Shown: positions 1 through 5,973 of the stretch, piece after piece
Layout of the letters: each line of letters begins with the position of its first letter
Position numbering within the stretch: position 1 is the first letter of the stretch
NCBI GenBank assembly: GCA_003645435.1
Contig: QNFD01000183.1
Coordinates: forward strand, 1 to 5,973
Length of the DNA stretch: 5,973 bases
From: Gammaproteobacteria bacterium
GTDB lineage: Bacteria > Pseudomonadota > Gammaproteobacteria > GCA-001735895
Direction: 5' to 3'
The notes under the pieces: model-generated
What the model was told of the DNA's origin: nothing
Database searches by the model: none
What the model saw: only the letters and a program-made list of their open reading frames with translations
Program-made: the position numbers and the translations under genes

Positions 1-696
1 ACTATCGATGCGGACAGGGTTTTGCTGGCAACCAATGCCTGGGCCGCGGGGCACAAAAAAATCAATACCCGGGTTGCCGCAATTCGCGATCGAATCGTGA
101 TGAGCGAACCGCTCACCGCGGAACAAATGGAAAAAGTCGGTTGGAACAACAGACAGGGTATCTACGATACACGTACCCAGCTTAATTACATGCGCCTGAC
201 CGCGGACAATCGAATTCTGTTTGGCGGCAGGCTGAGCTACTTTTTCGGCAACAATACAGACCCTGCCCTCGATAAGACGCCCGAGCCCTACATCCGCCTG
301 CTGGGATCTTTCTACCGAACCTTCCCACAGTTAAAAGACGAGATCAGATTCTCACATGCCTGGAGTGGACCTATTGGCCTGACCACTCGAATGGCGGTGC
401 ATTACCAGCGTTATCACGGCGGCAAGATGGTATACGCGGGTGGCTACTCCGGATTTGGCGTCACTGCAACTCGTTTTGGTGCTCGCGTGGGGCTAGCGGT
501 ACTCGATGGTGTCGATATTCCTGAAACCCGAATGACATTTGCCCAAACCTTACCCAATTACATCCCCCCTGAACCGTTTCGCTGGATCGGTGCAAAAATT
601 ACCATGTATGCGCTGGACACTATAGATGAAAAAGGCGGGTGGCGAATACCATGGATAAAGATGGTCCAGTGGATGGGGTTTCCTGTTACCCAGTGA
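1..696 (+). CDS. FAD-dependent oxidoreductase, DAO/DadA-like (5'-truncated)
   Basis: This is the last 231 codons of a flavoprotein; the reading frame is open from base 1, so the N-terminus with the GxGxxG dinucleotide-binding motif lies outside the window. What is seen is typical of the C-terminal half of DAO-fold amine/amino-acid oxidoreductases (glycine/D-amino acid oxidase, PuuB-like). These hallmarks are a VLLATNAW strand-turn right at the start (codons 7-14), a DNRILFGGR strand in the substrate domain (around bases 205-231), an HAWSG segment (about 355-369), and AGGYSGFGVT (436-465), which in this family contacts the flavin. Such enzymes oxidise the C-N bond of an amine or amino acid using FAD; the actual substrate cannot be told from this part. 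The protein ends at TGA 694-696 and a hydrophobic, tryptophan-rich tail follows the flavin motif. No clear terminator follows, and the next gene has its own candidate promoter, so an operon with ppk2 is not supported. Confidence 0.88.
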   Translation, partial: TIDADRVLLATNAWAAGHKKINTRVAAIRDRIVMSEPLTAEQMEKVGWNNRQGIYDTRTQLNYMRLTADNRILFGGRLSYFFGNNTDPALDKTPEPYIRLLGSFYRTFPQLKDEIRFSHAWSGPIGLTTRMAVHYQRYHGGKMVYAGGYSGFGVTATRFGARVGLAVLDGVDIPETRMTFAQTLPNYIPPEPFRWIGAKITMYALDTIDEKGGWRIPWIKMVQWMGFPVTQ

Positions 697-902
697 TGTT
701 TGGTGATTAGCTTGTCGTGCTCCTGCTTGATCAGTATCGGAATACCCTCAGCCAGGTATCGGCTTTCGATGAACAAGCAGTTCCCTTTGCAGCGTAGCAG
801 CAGATCTTAGTCGAATAACCAAATCCAAATCCACAAACCAATGCGGTTTGGCGACGATTATGATGATCGGTTAAGTGATTAAATTGCACTCCTTTTACTA
901 TT

Positions 903-916
903 TTGATATATATCAT
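903..916 (+). promoter_or_regulatory. candidate FNR/Anr-type box upstream of ppk2
   Basis: The sequence TTGATATATATCAT matches the CRP/FNR-family anaerobic regulator consensus TTGAT-N4-ATCAA at 9 of 10 defined positions, and its core TGATATATATCA is a perfect 12-base palindrome. It is centred at 909.5. If the hexamer TAAGAT at 939-944 is the -10 element, the start point falls at about 951 and the box is centred at -41.5, the classic position for class II activation by FNR/Anr/Dnr. Alternatively, TTGCAC (884-889), 17 bases, then TATATA (907-912) could form a sigma-70 promoter that the box would overlap and repress. The match is seen; the regulator and the direction of control are inferred. Confidence 0.5.
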
Positions 917-938
917 ACTTGTTGCATCGATCAAAGGG

Positions 939-944
939 TAAGAT
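939..944 (+). promoter_or_regulatory. ppk2: candidate -10 element of the ppk2 promoter
   Basis: TAAGAT matches TATAAT at 4 of 6 positions. No good -35 hexamer lies 17 bases upstream, which is normal for activator-dependent class II promoters, where the activator sits over the -35 region. It is called mainly because of its spacing from the FNR/Anr-like box at 903-916. It would give a leader of about 50 nucleotides before the ATG at 1001. Confidence 0.3.
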
Positions 945-1000
945 AACATGCGGGGATGGATGCAATTTCAGTACTGATTAACGATACTAAAGAATAATTT

Positions 1001-1969
1001 ATGGCTGACAAGAATATCAATAGGCGAAATAATCGCAGCATCACTTCCCGGCATATCGCCAACATCCGCGAAACCATTGAAGACATTCGGGAAATCGACA
1101 ATTTTGAAAACCATGCCGATCACGCGCAGGCGTTACTGACTCGACTCAAGTCAAAGCAGCGAAAATCTATCATTCTGTCAACCTTGGCCGGCCATCTTCA
1201 GGATGAGGATCTGAAACCTTATCAAGCCGAGCTCATTAAGATGCAGAACCATATTGAAAAAACTGGTCGAAAAGTGATCATTTTGTTCGATGGGCGTGAT
1301 GCGGCCGGCAAAGGCGGCACTATTCGCCGTGTTACGCGTTATATGAACGAAAAACACTATCGTATACTCGCTCTGGGTAAGCCCTCGGATATCCAGCGCA
1401 CTGAACTTCATATGAAACGCTATATTGAACAATTCCCTCATGCAGGGGAGATGGTGTTATTTGATCGCAGCTGGTACAACCGCGCAATGGTCGAGCAGGT
1501 CATGGGGTTTTGTAGTAAGCATCAATATCGTCAGTTTATGAAACGCGTTAACGACTACGAAAAAAGCTTTATCAGCGATGGGGACACACAACTATTAAAG
1601 CTCTATTTCTCGGTTTCAAAAAAGGAACAGTCACGACGATTCGAGCGCAGGAAAAACGATCCCCTGCGTCAGTGGAAACTGTCCGAAGTGGATTTGCAGG
1701 CCCAGGATATGTGGGATCAATTCACCACTGCCAAGTATAAGCTGCTGAAGAAGACGCATACCCCGGAAAACCCCTGGTTCATTATTCGTTCCGACGATAA
1801 GCATCTTGCACGCCTGGAGACCATCAAACTGATTCTAAATCGGATTAAATACCGCGGACGAGCCCGCTTGCTGGATTTTAAACTGAACCCGGATATTGTT
1901 ATTCCCGGCGATCAGGAGCTGAAAATTATGGAAGCGCAGTTAGCCCAAAAAGGTGCTTTCAAAGAGTAA
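1001..1969 (+). CDS. ppk2: polyphosphate kinase 2 family protein (PPK2)
   Basis: This is a 322-residue cytosolic P-loop phosphotransferase of the PPK2 family, which transfers phosphate between inorganic polyphosphate and nucleotides (mainly NDP to NTP, or the reverse). Seen are a Walker A loop GRDAAGKGG at residues 98-106, a Walker B/catalytic FDRSWYNR at 154-161 followed by VMGFC (167-171), and an arginine-rich lid RRFERRKNDPLRQWKLSEVD at 212-231. The C-terminal PWFIIRSDDKHLARLE at 258-273 is also typical. The GRDAAGKGG loop and DPLRQWKLS lid resemble class I single-domain enzymes. The first ~70 residues form a charged, probably helical extension ahead of the usual LKPYQAELIKMQ start of the domain. 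The stretch before Walker B reads TELHMKRY (134-141), where relatives commonly have a QWYFQRY-like aromatic sequence. The ATG at 1001 is preceded only by a weak AAAGAA ribosome site (about 990-995). A candidate FNR/Anr-type promoter lies upstream. The gene converges on the permease gene, with 51 bases between. Confidence 0.95.
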   Translation: MADKNINRRNNRSITSRHIANIRETIEDIREIDNFENHADHAQALLTRLKSKQRKSIILSTLAGHLQDEDLKPYQAELIKMQNHIEKTGRKVIILFDGRDAAGKGGTIRRVTRYMNEKHYRILALGKPSDIQRTELHMKRYIEQFPHAGEMVLFDRSWYNRAMVEQVMGFCSKHQYRQFMKRVNDYEKSFISDGDTQLLKLYFSVSKKEQSRRFERRKNDPLRQWKLSEVDLQAQDMWDQFTTAKYKLLKKTHTPENPWFIIRSDDKHLARLETIKLILNRIKYRGRARLLDFKLNPDIVIPGDQELKIMEAQLAQKGAFKE

Positions 1970-2020
1970 CGAGCTGTAATCAGCCTGCCTGTGAATCCCG
2001 ATAAGCCATACCATTTGATT

Positions 2021-3364
2021 CTAGAGATATCGAATATATACGTAAATACTGGCGATACCAATACTCAACAACATCATCGGAAAGGCCATCAGCATGAAAG
2101 GCAGGAAACGGATTCGATGACCCGCGCGCTCGGCGAAGCCGGCCACGATAAGGTTGGCACTTGCCCCGATGAGAGAGCCATTGCCACCCAGGCATGCACC
2201 CAGTGCCAGCGACCACCACAACGGCATGAGGTGCTCGCCACCCCCAAAGGTCGGTGCCATCGATTTGATCACCGGGATCATGGTTGCTACAAACGGTATG
2301 TTATCCACGACTGCGGAAGCGATTGCTGATACCCACAAAATAGTCAGGGCGGTAACGGCGAGGTCGCCATTGGTATAGTCAATTACCAGGTCCGCAAGAA
2401 TTCTCATCGCACCGGCCTCTTCAATTCCCTTGACTGCTATGAACAGACCGATAAAGAAGAAAATAGTGATCCATTCCACCCCGCCGAAGATCTTGTTAAC
2501 CTGCTCTGACTGTTCCTCGGCATCTTTCTTAAGGTTGGACAAGAGCAGTAGCAGGGCTGCGCCGAACATGGCGATGGTGGCGGGTTCAAGCCGCAGCGGG
2601 TGCGCTAGTACAAAGCCTGCAATTACCAGGGCAAGTACAAACAACGACTGTTTCAACAGCCGGGCATCTGTTATCGCTTCACGTTCCTTGAATTTCATAA
2701 TCCGCGCACGAGCCTCCGCAGATGCGTACATACTGCGCCCCCAGACGAGGTAAATAATTCCCAGCGTAACGGCCAGGATAATTGGGACAATGGGCGCGAG
2801 GTTAAAGAGGAAGTCATTGAATGACAGGTGTACCGCCGATCCAATCATAATGTTCGGCGGGTCACCGATAAGGGTGGCAGTACCGCCGATATTCGAGGCA
2901 AAAATCTCTGCAAAAAGGAAAGGATAGGGATCAATCTTCAGTTCATGGCTAATCAATAGTGTGACTGGTGCGATTAGCAGGACGGTGGTGACGTTGTCGA
3001 GCACTGCGGAAAATATCGCCGTGACCAGCGAAAGCATGAATAATATTCCCCAGGGGCTGGCATTAACTTTCTTCGCCGACCAGACGGCAACATACTGGAA
3101 CACGCCGCTACCCCTGGTGATGGCGACGATCACCATCATACCGGTTAATAGCCCCAGGGTATTAAAGTCAATACCCGAGATCGCCGTTTCCTGGTTGAGG
3201 ACCCCTAACATGACCATCAGGCCTGCACCCAGCCCAGCCACGATAGCGCGGTTGAACTTCTCGGAGACAATCACAGCGTAGGTTGCTATAAACAGGATCG
3301 ACGATACCCAGAGTGGATCCCAGCCAAAGATTACCTGCGTCGTAAGTTCACTTTCTCCATGCAT
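2021..3364 (-). CDS. ArsB/NhaD-type (P-permease, ion transporter superfamily) membrane transporter
   Basis: This is a 447-residue inner-membrane protein with about 10-12 hydrophobic segments and the two-fold repeat of the ion transporter superfamily. The first half carries LDNVTT (122-127) and SNIGGTATLIGDPPN (158-172). The second half carries the matching VVDNIPF (352-358) and LGGNGSLIGASANL (392-405). These paired DN and GG-x-LIG motifs are hallmarks of the ArsB/NhaD/P-protein group. In that group, substrates include arsenite, Na+/H+ exchange and organic or inorganic anions, so the substrate cannot be assigned here. No ars genes are nearby, which argues against an arsenite role. A charged, cytoplasmic-looking loop at about 214-238 separates the halves. 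The start ATG (3364-3362) has only a weak GAG upstream. The CBS-domain gene ends 56 bases upstream on the same strand, so co-transcription is likely. No clear terminator is visible in the 51 bases before ppk2's end. Confidence 0.9.
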   Translation of the reverse strand: MHGESELTTQVIFGWDPLWVSSILFIATYAVIVSEKFNRAIVAGLGAGLMVMLGVLNQETAISGIDFNTLGLLTGMMVIVAITRGSGVFQYVAVWSAKKVNASPWGILFMLSLVTAIFSAVLDNVTTVLLIAPVTLLISHELKIDPYPFLFAEIFASNIGGTATLIGDPPNIMIGSAVHLSFNDFLFNLAPIVPIILAVTLGIIYLVWGRSMYASAEARARIMKFKEREAITDARLLKQSLFVLALVIAGFVLAHPLRLEPATIAMFGAALLLLLSNLKKDAEEQSEQVNKIFGGVEWITIFFFIGLFIAVKGIEEAGAMRILADLVIDYTNGDLAVTALTILWVSAIASAVVDNIPFVATMIPVIKSMAPTFGGGEHLMPLWWSLALGACLGGNGSLIGASANLIVAGFAERAGHRIRFLPFMLMAFPMMLLSIGIASIYVYIRYL

Positions 3365-3420
3365 TAATGCAACTCACACCAGGACTTTTCAGAGGTTGTG
3401 TTTGACGTACCCTTTTTGGA

Positions 3421-3942
3421 TTATTCATCTTTAGGCATGGGACTTTTCGCATCCTTACCGTTGACTAGCCTTCCCATGATGATTCCCTCCAGGACATCCC
3501 AGCTCGATACCATCCCTACCACTTTTTTTGTTTCACCCTCGACGACAATGACTGGCAGGCTCGTGTCCTTGCTTTCATCGAGCAATGCCAGTAACGCCGG
3601 AAATGCCGTCTCCGGCGTACAGAATAGCAGTTTCTTTTTCTTCTCAAGGAAATTTTTAACTGGTTGGCTGGCGATCTCATGCCAACGATCACCCATCTGC
3701 ACAATTTCGTCCGGCAGAAAATGGAGATCGGAGATACTGTGTGCTCCCAGGATCAAGGCAGCTTTCGGCAGCAAAAGGTGGCTTAAGCGGCGCAGGCCAA
3801 AGAGCCCGATAAACCCATTTGATTCATCCACGACAGGGAGATTACGCACCTGATTTTTGTGCATAATAGATAACGCATCGGCTACCGTATCTGTCGGCTT
3901 TAACGTGAACAGACCCGATGTCATGATATTTTTTGTAGTCAT
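3421..3942 (-). CDS. two-CBS-domain protein, putative adenine-nucleotide sensor
   Basis: This is a 173-residue soluble protein consisting of two CBS motifs with no attached enzyme. CBS1 spans about residues 1-58 (MTSGLFTLKPTDTVADALSI, then VRNLPVVDESNGFIGLFGL). CBS2 spans about 95-158 (VKNFLEKKKKLLFCTPETAF, then SLPVIVVEG, VVGMVSSWDVLEG). CBS pairs usually bind AMP, ADP, ATP or related ligands. CBS2 keeps the S/T-x-x-D nucleotide-binding motif (SSWD, 146-149), while the equivalent place in CBS1 reads GLRR (49-52), so perhaps only one site is functional. The frame is open up to an ATG at 4041. I chose the ATG at 3942 because the CBS fold begins there, the extra 33 residues look unlike any domain, and a GGAG ribosome site precedes it. 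It lies 56 bases ahead of the ArsB/NhaD-type permease gene in the same direction, suggesting that it regulates that transporter. Confidence 0.88.
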   Translation of the reverse strand: MTTKNIMTSGLFTLKPTDTVADALSIMHKNQVRNLPVVDESNGFIGLFGLRRLSHLLLPKAALILGAHSISDLHFLPDEIVQMGDRWHEIASQPVKNFLEKKKKLLFCTPETAFPALLALLDESKDTSLPVIVVEGETKKVVGMVSSWDVLEGIIMGRLVNGKDAKSPMPKDE

Positions 3943-3952
3943 GTCAATAAAG

Positions 3953-3956
3953 CTCC
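3953..3956 (-). promoter_or_regulatory. ribosome binding site supporting the CBS-protein start at 3942
   Basis: On the minus strand the bases read TGGAGC, ten nucleotides ahead of the ATG at 3942-3940. GGAG is a good Shine-Dalgarno core, with spacing slightly on the long side. It favours this start over the upstream in-frame ATG at 4041, before which I see no comparable purine-rich site. Confidence 0.55.
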
Positions 3957-4254
3957 ATGAATCTAGTGGATTCCCGTAAATGATACATCGACCCGTTATG
4001 CATAGAAAGCGGGAAGCAAGGCGCCCCCGATTAAAACGCATTTGACGGGATTCGTAAAAAAACAGCGCGATGTAATGGAAGCAATCGCACTAATACGAAT
4101 TGGTGGTCTTGCCATTGGCATGGCCTGGAAAAACCTGACATACAGTTGATTAATTGATCCAGGTTAAGAAGTTTGGTGATAGAAATGTATATATTCGATC
4201 TGATGTGCGAAATAAGGCATCGACTTCATAATAATACCAAGCAATCCAAAATAC

Positions 4255-4262
4255 GGGGTGAT
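4255..4262 (+). promoter_or_regulatory. pit: ribosome binding site of pit
   Basis: GGGGTGAT lies two bases before the ATG at 4265, with GGTGAT matching the extended anti-Shine-Dalgarno complement (AGGAGGTGAT). This is the best ribosome site in the window and fixes the start of the phosphate transporter. Confidence 0.65.
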
Positions 4263-4264
4263 TT

Positions 4265-5824
4265 ATGGAACTGGAAAGAATCCATCAAATAGAAGAGGCC
4301 ATCGGCGTAAATCGCACGGAGGTTCTTCGGCTAGGTATCTCGATATTGTTTATCGTAGGTATCATCCTGTTTGTCAGTTCCCGCGGTGAAGTCAGCCCCT
4401 TGCTGATCGTTGCGGGTATGATCGGTGGCTACATGGCACTCAATATCGGTGCAAACGACGTCGCCAATAATGTCGGGCCCGCAGTCGGGTCGCGTGCGCT
4501 CACGCTCGTCGGTGCCATTGCCATTGCTGCAATTTTTGAATCCGCAGGTGCATTGATAGCAGGTGGCGATGTCGTTAGTACCATCAAGAAAGGAATTATT
4601 GACCCAGCGACGATAAATGATACGGATGTTTTTGTCTGGTTGATGATGGCAGCTCTGCTGGCAGGCGCCATATGGTTGAATATTGCTACGGCCATAGGAG
4701 CCCCGGTATCGACTACACACTCTATTGTTGGTGGCGTACTCGGAGCAGGGATCGCAGCCGGCGGTTGGGAAGTGGCCAACTGGGAAAGGATGGGACAAAT
4801 AGCGGCTAGCTGGGTAATTTCTCCCGTTATTGGCGGTTTCGTTGCGGCTGCTTTTTTATACCTGATAAAACGCAAGATTACTTATCAGTCCGATATGCTG
4901 CTCGCCGCAAAACGCATGGTACCAATACTGGTGGGTATCATGGCGTTCGCCTTTAGCACTTACCTGGCACTCAAGGGTTTCAAAAAGATCTGGAAGGTTG
5001 ACAGTTTCACAGCGCTATTGATTGGTGCTGCCGTGGCAGTCGTTATTTACAGCATTTCCAGACCCTGGGTAGCACGGATATCCCGTAAACAATCCAATGA
5101 CAAGCAAGGCGTTAACTCTTTATTTACGATTCCATTGATATTTGCTGCGGCCCTGTTGAGTTTTGCCCACGGTGCCAATGACGTTGCCAACTCGGTGGGC
5201 CCCCTGGCAGCAATCAATGATGCTTTAACATCAGGTGATATCTCTTCAAAGGCATCTATACCATTATGGGTAATGATGGTTGGAGCCATCGGTATTTCAC
5301 TCGGCCTGGCATTATATGGTCCCAAGCTGATCAGGACAGTAGGTTCGGAAATCACTGAACTCGATAAAATGCGGGCCTTTTGCATTGCACTGTCTGCCGC
5401 TATAACGGTCATTATAGCCACCCAGTTAGGATTGCCCGTGAGCTCAACACATATTGCGGTTGGGGCGGTTTTTGGCGTCGGGTTTCTGAGGGAATACCTG
5501 AAGAAAAATTATGCCAAAATGGTAGAGGAAATTCAGCTGCATCATCTGGGTCGAGACAAAACCGATGTTGAACAGTTTCTGGAAGACTTCCAGGCAGCAA
5601 ACCTGGAAACTAAAGGTTACATGCTGCAACAGTTAAAAGAACATTCTGTCGATGCCGATCTATCGAAGAAGGAACGCAGGAGCCTGAAACGCGTTTATCA
5701 TCATGAACTGGTAAAGCGTTCAGCATTGTTAAAAATTGCTGCCGCATGGATTGTTACCGTTCCAGTATCCGCATTAATGGCCGCAATGCTGTTTTACATG
5801 CTTCGCGGCATGATGTTGCCTTGA
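4265..5824 (+). CDS. pit: PiT-family inorganic phosphate transporter
   Basis: This 519-residue inner-membrane protein is a low-affinity, ion-coupled phosphate symporter of the PiT family (PitA-like; H+ with metal phosphate, or Na+ in some members). Both family signature repeats are present: GANDVANNVGPAVGS (62-76) and GANDVANSVGPLAA (303-316). Each is followed by its partner re-entrant motif, APVSTTHSIVGG (146-157) and LPVSSTHIAVGA (390-401). About ten to twelve hydrophobic segments surround them. A hydrophilic, helical, highly charged stretch at about residues 411-487 lies before the final membrane segment (489-514). The length is close to E. coli PitA. The ATG at 4265 has a strong ribosome site. 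The gene stands alone; it is divergent from the CBS-permease pair and a hairpin terminator follows at 5891-5912. No adjacent PhoU-like DUF47 gene, a frequent PiT partner, is present in the window. Confidence 0.95.
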   Translation: MELERIHQIEEAIGVNRTEVLRLGISILFIVGIILFVSSRGEVSPLLIVAGMIGGYMALNIGANDVANNVGPAVGSRALTLVGAIAIAAIFESAGALIAGGDVVSTIKKGIIDPATINDTDVFVWLMMAALLAGAIWLNIATAIGAPVSTTHSIVGGVLGAGIAAGGWEVANWERMGQIAASWVISPVIGGFVAAAFLYLIKRKITYQSDMLLAAKRMVPILVGIMAFAFSTYLALKGFKKIWKVDSFTALLIGAAVAVVIYSISRPWVARISRKQSNDKQGVNSLFTIPLIFAAALLSFAHGANDVANSVGPLAAINDALTSGDISSKASIPLWVMMVGAIGISLGLALYGPKLIRTVGSEITELDKMRAFCIALSAAITVIIATQLGLPVSSTHIAVGAVFGVGFLREYLKKNYAKMVEEIQLHHLGRDKTDVEQFLEDFQAANLETKGYMLQQLKEHSVDADLSKKERRSLKRVYHHELVKRSALLKIAAAWIVTVPVSALMAAMLFYMLRGMMLP

Positions 5825-5887
5825 TATCAGGACAGGTGCTGTCTATTTCAGGGTACTGACAAGTTAACTATTTAGACCGAATTAGTG

Positions 5888-5915
5888 AAAAAAGCCCCTG
5901 TTTAGGGGCTTTGTT
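5888..5915 (-). terminator. intrinsic terminator of tRNA-Ser, probably bidirectional (also pit)
   Basis: AAAGCCCCT (5891-5899) pairs with AGGGGCTTT (5904-5912) to give a 9-base-pair stem with a four-base GTTT loop. Read on the minus strand, the stem is followed by an unbroken T-run (six T, 5893-5888), so it is a textbook terminator for the tRNA whose CCA end is only a few bases away. Read on the plus strand, it ends in TTTGTT about 65 bases beyond the pit stop codon, so it probably terminates pit as well. Confidence 0.88.
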
Positions 5916-5918
5916 ATA

Positions 5919-5973
5919 TGGCGGAGAGAGAGGGATTCGAACCCTCGATACGCGATTAACGTATACTCCCTTA
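5919..5973 (-). tRNA. tRNA-Ser(GCU), 3' part, cut by the window edge
   Basis: The reverse complement ends in an encoded GCCA, with discriminator G and the 3' acceptor strand TCTCTCC. Before that is a perfect T-arm, GAGGG-TTCGAAT-CCCTC (5930-5946). Then comes a long variable arm with an ATACG/CGTAT stem, the class II feature of Ser/Leu tRNAs. The 3' half of the anticodon stem, GGGAG, is at the edge. The first base seen is a T followed by AA and GGGAG. This matches the arrangement GCT-AA-GGGAG of gammaproteobacterial tRNA-Ser reading AGC/AGU codons, so the anticodon is most likely GCU, although only its last base is visible. About 55 of roughly 90 nucleotides are present. It is followed directly by the hairpin terminator. 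Confidence 0.9.

Larger units (their letters stand above)
697..1000. other. intergenic region upstream of ppk2
   Basis: These 304 bases hold no convincing gene; the short minus-strand frames here have no recognisable domain and overlap the flanking gene. Seen in it are a small hairpin, CAAACC-aatgc-GGTTTG at 834-850, without a T-run and so not a good terminator. There is also a distant 7-base inverted repeat, CTGCTTG (723-729) and CAAGCAG (774-780), which may be chance. An AT-rich promoter region at about 880-950 contains the FNR/Anr-like palindrome listed separately. Confidence 0.6.
3943..4264. other. divergent intergenic region between the CBS gene and pit
   Basis: These 322 bases must hold promoters for the leftward CBS-permease pair and the rightward pit gene. 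No hexamer pair stands out. For pit the best that can be offered is TTAAGA (4164-4169), 18 bases, then TATATA (4188-4193), which is weak. For the CBS gene, TATCAT on the minus strand (about 3981-3986) is a possible -10 without a good -35. Other structure includes TGCCA-t-TGGCA at 4110-4120, overlapping a GCCAT/ATGGC stem at 4111-4124, and a direct repeat TTGAT-taa-TTGAT at 4146-4158. No complete Pho box was found. Confidence 0.5.

Noticed and set aside
723..780. Inverted repeat CTGCTTG/CAAGCAG as a terminator or mobile-element end
   Set aside because: The 44-base loop, short arms, absence of a T-run and absence of a target duplication make it likely to be chance.
558..949. Two 72-codon minus-strand open frames at the end of the oxidoreductase and in the gap
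   Set aside because: No recognisable domain, overlap with each other and with the oxidoreductase or promoter region, and no evident ribosome site.
1970..2020. Terminator between convergent ppk2 and permease genes
   Set aside because: Only a four-base GCTG/CAGC stem (1973-1984) without a T-run is present; no convincing intrinsic terminator is visible.
2430..3281. Open frames of about 106 codons on the plus strand inside the permease gene
   Set aside because: They are shadows of the strongly supported minus-strand permease, rich in Ser/Thr/Ala as expected from reversed hydrophobic codons, with no domain.
2021..3364. Calling the permease an arsenite exporter (arsB)
   Set aside because: It shares the superfamily fold motifs, but no arsR, arsC or arsA is nearby and the motif set fits the broader P-permease/NhaD-like group, so a substrate is not assigned.
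3943..4041. Longer start for the CBS protein at ATG 4041
   Set aside because: The added 33 residues have no CBS similarity and lack a good ribosome site, whereas 3942 has GGAG and begins the CBS fold.
4135..4152. Possible Pho box (CTGACAT at 4135-4141) upstream of pit
   Set aside because: Only the first 7-base repeat resembles CTGTCAT; the second expected repeat (TTGATTA) matches poorly, so a PhoB site is not supported.
4331..4875. Two long open frames antisense to pit (148 and 155 codons)
   Set aside because: They lie wholly opposite a well-supported PiT gene, show low-complexity composition with no recognisable domain, and overlap each other in different frames.
5919..5973. tRNA-Ser as an attachment site for an integrated element
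   Set aside because: No integrase, direct repeat of the tRNA 3' end or foreign-looking sequence is present in the window.

Overview
The window looks like ordinary chromosomal DNA of a gammaproteobacterium, probably environmental. Base composition is moderate with no compositional break. The partial tRNA-Ser carries an encoded CCA end, and one intergenic region has a near-consensus FNR/Anr-type box. The genus cannot be read from the sequence. I see no insertion sequence, prophage, CRISPR array or integrase.

Layout from left to right: (1) the C-terminal 231 codons of a DAO-fold FAD-dependent oxidoreductase (+), cut by the left edge; (2) a 304-bp gap with a candidate FNR/Anr-dependent promoter; (3) a PPK2-type polyphosphate kinase (+, 1001-1969); (4) a convergent two-gene unit on the minus strand, transcribed as a double-CBS-domain protein (3942-3421) and then, 56 bp on, an ArsB/NhaD-type (P-permease) membrane transporter (3364-2021); (5) a 322-bp divergent promoter region; (6) a PiT-family phosphate transporter (+, 4265-5824); (7) a hairpin terminator and the 3' part of a tRNA-Ser(GCU) gene on the minus strand, running off the right edge.

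The common theme of the middle four genes is phosphate and energy. PiT imports inorganic phosphate, and PPK2 moves phosphate between polyphosphate and nucleotides. The CBS protein could sense adenine nucleotides and act on the ion/anion permease encoded with it. The genes are not one operon: ppk2 and pit are transcribed away from the CBS-permease pair in convergent and divergent arrangements. The functional link is therefore an inference from proximity. The observations most worth following up are the class II-like FNR/Anr promoter geometry ahead of ppk2 and the CBS-permease pairing. I did not find evidence for a wholly new system.
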